Assembly: GCF_964340395.1 (NCBI RefSeq)
Contig: NC_135567.1
Location: 3,075,609 to 3,100,608, forward strand
DNA from: Glandiceps talaboti
Taxonomy: Eukaryota; Hemichordata; Enteropneusta; Spengelidae
Length of the DNA: 25,000 nucleotides
Direction of reading: 5' to 3'
The notes under the pieces are model-generated. The model saw only the letters and a list, made by a program, of their open reading frames with translations. It was not told where the DNA came from and did no database searches. The first letter of the stretch is position 1. Every line of letters starts with the position of its first letter. The translations under genes and the position numbers were made by a program. This document shows, piece by piece, positions 19,210 to 25,000 of the stretch.

Positions 19210-19220
19210 CTTAACGCCAT
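19210..19220 (-). CDS. Exon 1, copy B: alternative initiator exon
   Basis: Identical in coding sequence to copy A (ATG GCG TTA AG, donor GTAAGT at 19209 and below), with the same leader and promoter. To reach exon 2 it would splice over 5.75 kb, past unit A's own exon 1. The encoded N-terminus would be the same as from copy A. It could instead be an inactive duplicate. Confidence 0.5.
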
Positions 19221-19252
19221 GATTATGTGGTACTCACAAGAACGTCGGAAAC

Positions 19253-19352
19253 CATTGTGTAAAGCAATGCTGTCTCACCTTATATACATATCTAGACCGT
19301 CAAGTGTATTGGAAAATCACACTTGGATGAAAACTATCATTAATCTGATTGG
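19253..19352 (-). promoter_or_regulatory. Core promoter, copy B (CCAAT + TATA)
   Basis: CCAAT at 19348-19352 and TATATAAG at 19279-19286 keep the spacing of copy A. Just upstream, TGACGTAA (19366-19373) is a near-consensus CRE that is TGACGCAA in copy A. The 38-bp minisatellite begins about 570 bp upstream of the TATA box and is far longer than in copy A. Confidence 0.5.
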
Positions 19353-19852
19353 CTATTGAACGCAATGACGTAAACTGGTATCTATGACAGATACTTTGTT
19401 TACATTAACAACAGGTCTAAAACTTTGTCAGGTACCGGTTTAGTCAACCGGACAACCGGATATAGTACAGCGTCATTCGTGTGTCACTAAAGAGGTGTCC
19501 AAACATAACCGTATAAGATACTAGTAGTAAACAATCACTCATTCAATAAAACGTGCATGCCTTTGACGAGGACCTAAGTTGTTTGGTTGTAGACTATCAC
19601 TTACATAGCATTTCTATTGGATCATGTGCATTTTTGTTTAGACTCTAAGGGCATAGTGTATAGTTTACAAACCAACATAGCAACTGTATTTTCCATTTGT
19701 TATATTAAAGTATTTTATTCTCCACGTAAATATTAGAGAATTTTACAACACCATTCAGATTTTCAGTTTGATACAACAATGCGAAAGAAACTGGACATGT
19801 TACATGCTACACTTTTGTTTACATTAACAACAGGTCTATACCTTTGTCAGAT

Positions 19853-22619
19853 GTTAACTGACGACGTTATTACCATACACTTTGTAAGAAGTTAACTCAC
19901 TACCTAATTACCATACACTTTGTAAGAAGTTAACTCACGACCTAATTACCATACACTTTGTTAGAAGTTAACACACGACCTAAGTACCATACACTTTGTA
20001 AGAAGTTAACTCACTACCTAATTACCATACACTTTGTAAGAATTTAACTCACTACCTAATTACCATACACTTTGTAAGAAGTTAACTCACTACCTAATTA
20101 CCATAGTTTGTTAGAAGTTAACTTACGACCTAATTACCATACACTTTGTTAGAAGTTAACTCACTACCTAATTACCATACACTTTGTAAGAAGTTAACTC
20201 ACTACCTAATTACCATACACTTTGTAAGAAGTTAACTCACTACCTAATTACCATACACTTTGTAAGAAGTTAACTCACTACCTAATTACCATAGTTTGTT
20301 AGAAGTTAACTTACGACCTAATTACCATGCACTTTGTAAGAAGTTAACTCACGACCTAATTACCATAGTTTGTTAGAAGTTAACTAACGACCTAATTACC
20401 ATACACTTTGTTAGAAGTTCACTCACTACCTAATTACCATACACTTTGTAAGAAGTTAACTCACTACCTAATTACCATACACTTTGTAAGAAGTTAACTC
20501 ACTACCTAATTACCATACACTTTGTAAGAAGTTAACTCACTACCTAATTACCATAGTTTGTTAGAAGTTAACTTACGACCTAATTACCATGCACTTTGTT
20601 AGAAGTTAACTCACGACCTAATTACAATACACTTTGTAAGAAGTTAACTCACGACCTAATTACAATACATTTTGTTAGAAGTTAACACACTACCTAATTA
20701 CCATACACTTTGTTAGAAGTTAACTCACGACCTAATTAACATACACTTTGTAAGAATTTAACTCACGACCTAATTACCATACACGTTGTTAGAAGTTAAC
20801 TCACTACCTAATTACCATACACTTTGTAAGAAGTTAACTCACTACCTAATTACCATACACTTTGTAAGAAGTTAACTCATGACCTAATTACCATACACTT
20901 TGTAAGAATTTAACTCACGACCTAATTACCATACACGTTGTTAGAAGTTAACTCACTACCTAATTACCATACACTTTGTAAGAAGTTAACTCACTACCTA
21001 ATTACCATACACTTTGTAAGAAGTTAACTCATGACCTAATTACCATACACTTTGTAAGAATTTAACTCACGACCTAATTACCATACACGTTGTTAGAAGT
21101 TAACTCACTACCTAATTACCATACACTTTGTAAGAAGTTAACTCACTACCTAATTACCATACACTTTGTAAGAAAATAACTCACGACCTAATTACCATAC
21201 AATTTGTTAAAAGTTAACTCACGACCTAATTACCATACACTTTGTTAGAATTTAACTCACGACCTAATTACCATACACTTTGTAAGAAGTTAACTCACTA
21301 CCTAATTACCATACACTTTGTTAGAAGTTAACTCACGACCTAATTACCATACACTTTGTTAGAAGATAACTCACTACCTAATTACCATACACTTTGTAAG
21401 AAGTTAACTCACGACCTAATTATCATATACTTTGTTAGAAGATAACTCACTACCTAATTACCATACACTTTGTAAGAAGTTAACTCACGACCTAATTACC
21501 ATACACTTTGTAAGAAGTTAACTCACTACCTAATTACCATGCACTTTGTTAGAAGTTAACTCACTACCTAATTACCATACACTGTGTTAGAAGTTAACTC
21601 ACGACCTAATTACCATGCACTTTGTCAGAAGTTAACTCACGACCTAATTACCATACACTTTGTAAGAAGTTAACTCACGACCTAATTAACATACACTTTG
21701 TAAGAAGTTAACTCACTACCTTATTACCATACACTTTGTAAGAAGTTAACTCACGACCTAATTATCATATACTTTGTTAGAAGATAACTCACTACCTAAT
21801 TACCATACACTTTGTAAGAAGTTAACTCACTACCTAATTACCATACACTTTGTAAGAAGTTAACTCACGACCTAATTACCATACACTTTGTAAGAAGTTA
21901 ACTCACGACCTAATTACCATACACTTTGTTAGAAGTTAACTCACGACCTAATTATCATATACTTTGTTAGAAGATAACTCACTACCTAATTACCATACAC
22001 TTTGTAAGAAGTTAACTCACGACCTAATTATCATATACTTTGTTAGAAGATAACTCACGACCTAATTACCATACACTTTGTAAGAAGTTAACTCACTACC
22101 TAATTACCATACACTTTGTTAGAAGTTAACTCACTACCTAATTACCATACACTTTGTAAGAATTTAACTCACGACCTAATTACCATACACTTTGTTAGAA
22201 GTTAACTCACGACCTAATTATCATATACTTTGTTAGAAGATAACTCACTACCTAATTACCATACACTTTGTTAGAAGTTAACTCACGACCTAATTATCAT
22301 ATACTTTGTTAGAAGATAACTCACGACCTAATTATCATATACTTTGTAAGAAGTTAACTCACTACCTAATTACCATGCACTTTGTCAGAAGTTAACTCAC
22401 GACCTAATTACCATACACTTTGTTAGAAGATAACTCACGACCTAATTACCATACACTTTGTTAGAAGATAACTCACGACCTAATTACCATGCACTTTGTC
22501 AGAAGATAACTCACGACCTAATTACCATACACTTTGTTAGAAGTTAACTCACGACCTAATTACCATGAACTTTGTCAGAAGTTAACTCACGACCTAATTA
22601 CCATACACTTTGTTAGAAG
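19853..22619. repeat. Minisatellite Sat2 in unit B, 38-bp unit, about 73 copies
   Basis: Same unit and same first copy as in unit A, expanded about twelvefold. Variants: CTCACGACC/CTCACTACC, TGTTAGAA/TGTAAGAA, AAGTTAAC/AAGATAAC, TACCATACAC/TATCATATAC, and shorter units in which CCATAGTTTGTTAG replaces the full form. Runs of the same variants in order (for example near 20761-21100) show block duplications. Confidence 0.98.
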
Positions 22620-23644
22620 TTTAGTTGTGACAACCGGATAGAACAGGTCGTAAACAAGTCATTCCTTTGTTACTAAAGAGATATCCAAACATATCCGTAT
22701 GAATTGTAAACCCGAACAGCTCGTAAACAAGAACAGCTCGGTATTCCTTTGTTACTAAAGACGTGTCCAAACATAGCCATATAAGATAGTAAACAGTCAC
22801 TTATACAATAAAACGTGCATGCCTATGACGAGGACCTACATCGTAAGTAGTACAAGTAACTGCAATATAACCATTGTATGAATATACAATGTTAACAATA
22901 GATAGTTTGGATACATTTACCTTAGTACTGGCAGTCACTAACTTTGTGTTCATAGCCAACACACATATGTAAAGTTTGTGAATGTCATGAATTTATGACG
23001 AATTGTTATCATAATATACATTGATGATAAAAAAGAAATTCAAATTTCTCATATTTTCATAATCAGTTCGTTGTATATCACTGTGTGTACCTACACATAC
23101 GGGGAATATATCAACCATATGTTCACTTCAAACTTTGTAATAGTAATTAACGAAATGGTAAATTGTATAAATAATTCATATATTTATATTTGCTTTCTAT
23201 TCAAATGAAGTAAGGCTCACACTTCACTGATCATAACATATATCTCAACACACGTCAAAGCAGGGAGCATAGAGTGTGTGATCATTTAGGTATATGTTAT
23301 ATGGCGATGCACTAAAGTAGGATAGAAAGAATTTATCTGATTTGAGACAATGATACAAAACAAGAAAAGAAATCGTTCTGCCATTATGAATTGTTAAAGT
23401 TATCGTGACTTGGTAACATATTCACGTGCTGCTTGAACGGGGATAGGTAACGTCCTATTGTTCGTGTATGAAAGGAGAAGGGGAATTCCCCTTACTAGGA
23501 CCAGCTTTCCGAGGTCAAAACCCGTATGAACTGTGCACATTGCCGTAAAGAGACTATGTAACAGAACCCCAAACCGCGTGAGTTCCAGTGTGGGTACTAG
23601 GGGTATATGCACTGTGCTTGCAGTGATTTCTGCTGCCTAATCTG
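22620..23644. other. Distal upstream part of unit B; no gene accepted
   Basis: The counterpart of 17152-18176. It holds the second copy of the internal duplicated segments and of the rejected 70-codon frame. No exon of the host gene is recognised. Confidence 0.6.
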
Positions 23645-24678
23645 CCTAAACTGACCAAGTAGTTCTTGTTTTATAACATATTTTAATAATTGCTCAACAT
23701 TTGTTCTGCCCTCTTTGAATTAGACATTGACATTACATCGACAGCATCGTGTATTGGTATCACCGAACTGAGCAAATCGTGCTGATCAACATTTTGATTT
23801 CATGGACGTAGTTTTCACAAGTCTATAACTTAGGATCGATACGAATAAATCGAAATGCGCTCATGTCATGGAAATGAATGACTGATTTCCAAGTGAGACT
23901 TGACAACAAAACTTTTACAATTTCTACCCGATGTTTCTACAATTCATTTTAACAGTTTATGCTGTCTATAGCCAGACATTCTAATAAAGTACAAATTAAA
24001 TACACCACTGCATCACAAGCAGGACACTATGGCTCCCTATCTATAATAATATGTACTCACAGTGATCTAACAAAGTCATTGATTTCCATGATTTATCACG
24101 AAAACGCAGTTTGGTTTTAGATCAGCTTAGTTCTGTTAACAATATTTTAAAATTATATCAAATCATATCACCCTACATGAGAAGGTCGTTGATTACTAGT
24201 TTGATCGCCATGAATAATTAATCCCCCATATCCTAAATACAAGATTTGTGGACGGGTTAAACCAGAGTACTGTTTCTCTTTCTGTCAGTAGAAATAAATG
24301 TACTATGGTTTGTGAGTATGGTTGAAAACACGGAAGAATTACATTTTAGGACATTCTTCGAAACATCAAAACAATTTAGAATTCAATAAAAATGTGACAA
24401 AACAGCAATGGCACGTACAGAAAGAAAATTCACTAAAACGTATAAGATTGTTTAAAAATATTGTCTAAAAGTACAAACTAAAAAAGAAACCCAGATCAAT
24501 TTGGATGAAGTGTATACAATAACCGGATAAGATAAAGAAATAAAAATTATGTCTTAAAATTAAAAACGTGTCTATTAACTATATTGTACATTTGAAAAAG
24601 ACTATTGGTTTCGCACTTTTCTATTTCAAATGGGAGTGAACATTTAAATTCACACATTCTCTAAATGTGTTTACTTAC

Positions 24679-24689
24679 CTTAACGCCAT
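24679..24689 (-). CDS. Exon 1, copy C: alternative initiator exon
   Basis: The same 11 coding nucleotides and GTAAGT donor as copies A and B. Splicing to exon 2 would cross 11.2 kb. The leader differs from copy B by one base (GCC for GTC in the upstream short frame). Confidence 0.48.
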
Positions 24690-24721
24690 GATTATGTGGT
24701 ACTCACAAGAACGCCGGAAAC

Positions 24722-24821
24722 CATTGTGTAAAGCAATGCTGTCTCACCTTATATACATATCTAGAGCATCAAGTGTATTGGAAAATCACACTTGGATGAA
24801 AACTATCATTAATCTGATTGG
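24722..24821 (-). promoter_or_regulatory. Core promoter, copy C (CCAAT + TATA)
   Basis: CCAAT at 24817-24821 and TATATAAG at 24748-24755, with the same spacing as the other copies. Upstream sequence leaves the window before the minisatellite is reached. Confidence 0.5.
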
Positions 24822-25000
24822 CTATTGAACGCAATGACGTAAACTGGTATCTATGACAGATACTTTTGTTTACATTAACAACAGGTCTAAAACTTTGTCA
24901 GGTACCGGTTTAGTCAACCGGACAACCGGATATAGTACAGCGTCATTCGTGTGTCACTAAAGAGGTGTCCAAACATAACCGTATAAGATACTAGTAGTAA

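Larger units (their letters stand above)
18177..23644. repeat. Promoter-block tandem copy, unit B (5.5 kb)
   Basis: Second direct copy, immediately abutting unit A. The layout is the same, with exon 1 at 19210-19220, but the minisatellite is expanded to about 73 copies. Small indels set it apart from unit A and group it with unit C (for example the extra TATATCAAATCATATCACCC wording near 18690 and GATTACTAG near 18724). Confidence 0.95.
23645..25000. repeat. Promoter-block tandem copy, unit C (cut by window end)
   Basis: Third direct copy, complete through exon 1 (24679-24689), TATA and CCAAT, and cut off upstream of the promoter at a point equal to about 19530 in unit B. Its first 300 bp are clearly more diverged from A and B than the rest, which is nearly identical to B. 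The array may continue beyond the window. Confidence 0.93.

Overview
This is eukaryotic DNA, A+T-rich and very rich in tandem repeats. It carries GT-AG introns, a decayed non-LTR retrotransposon, TATA/CCAAT promoters and no bacterial-type gene packing. The microsatellites, minisatellites and a 'GTGCTTT...CTCAAAGTG' interspersed repeat suggest a marine invertebrate, perhaps a mollusc or an invertebrate deuterostome. I cannot name the species.

The only host gene I can support lies on the minus strand and runs from right to left through most of the window. Coding exon 1 is 11 nt (ATG GCG TTA AG). Exon 2 (13388-13458) completes a 27-residue signal peptide. Exons 3 (6259-6645), 4 (5690-6094) and 5 (1441-1836) each encode one copy of an approximately 130-residue extracellular module ending in four conserved cysteines. 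All three module exons have phase-1 boundaries on both sides, the usual sign of tandem exon duplication. The joined model is open for 1270 nt (423 codons) and continues beyond position 1441, so the 3' end of the gene is missing. I do not recognise the module as a named family.

The most striking feature is at the right. A block holding the gene's promoter (CCAAT box, TATA box, about 36-nt leader) and exon 1 occurs three times in direct tandem: unit A 15276-18176, unit B 18177-23644, unit C 23645 to the window end. Each copy keeps the TATA box, the CCAAT box, the initiator ATG and the phase-2 splice donor. The gene therefore has three candidate alternative first exons that would make the same N-terminus. 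Between the promoters sits a 38-bp minisatellite with about 6 copies in unit A and about 73 in unit B.

Region by region: 1-1440 has no recognised exon but holds an inverted repeat and a 24-bp minisatellite. 1441-6645 holds exons 5, 4 and 3; intron 4 contains a compound microsatellite, a 5'-truncated LINE and about 60 copies of a 25-bp minisatellite. 6646-13387 (intron 2) holds paired CRE sites, 29-bp and 49-bp repeats, a fold-back element, about 105 copies of a 37-38-bp satellite, a degenerate 143-bp repeat, a SINE-like element and a CAGA/CAGG tract. 13388-16291 holds exon 2 and intron 1 with a 57-bp repeat and microsatellites. 15276-25000 is the triplicated promoter block. Tandem repeats make up roughly 40% of the window.
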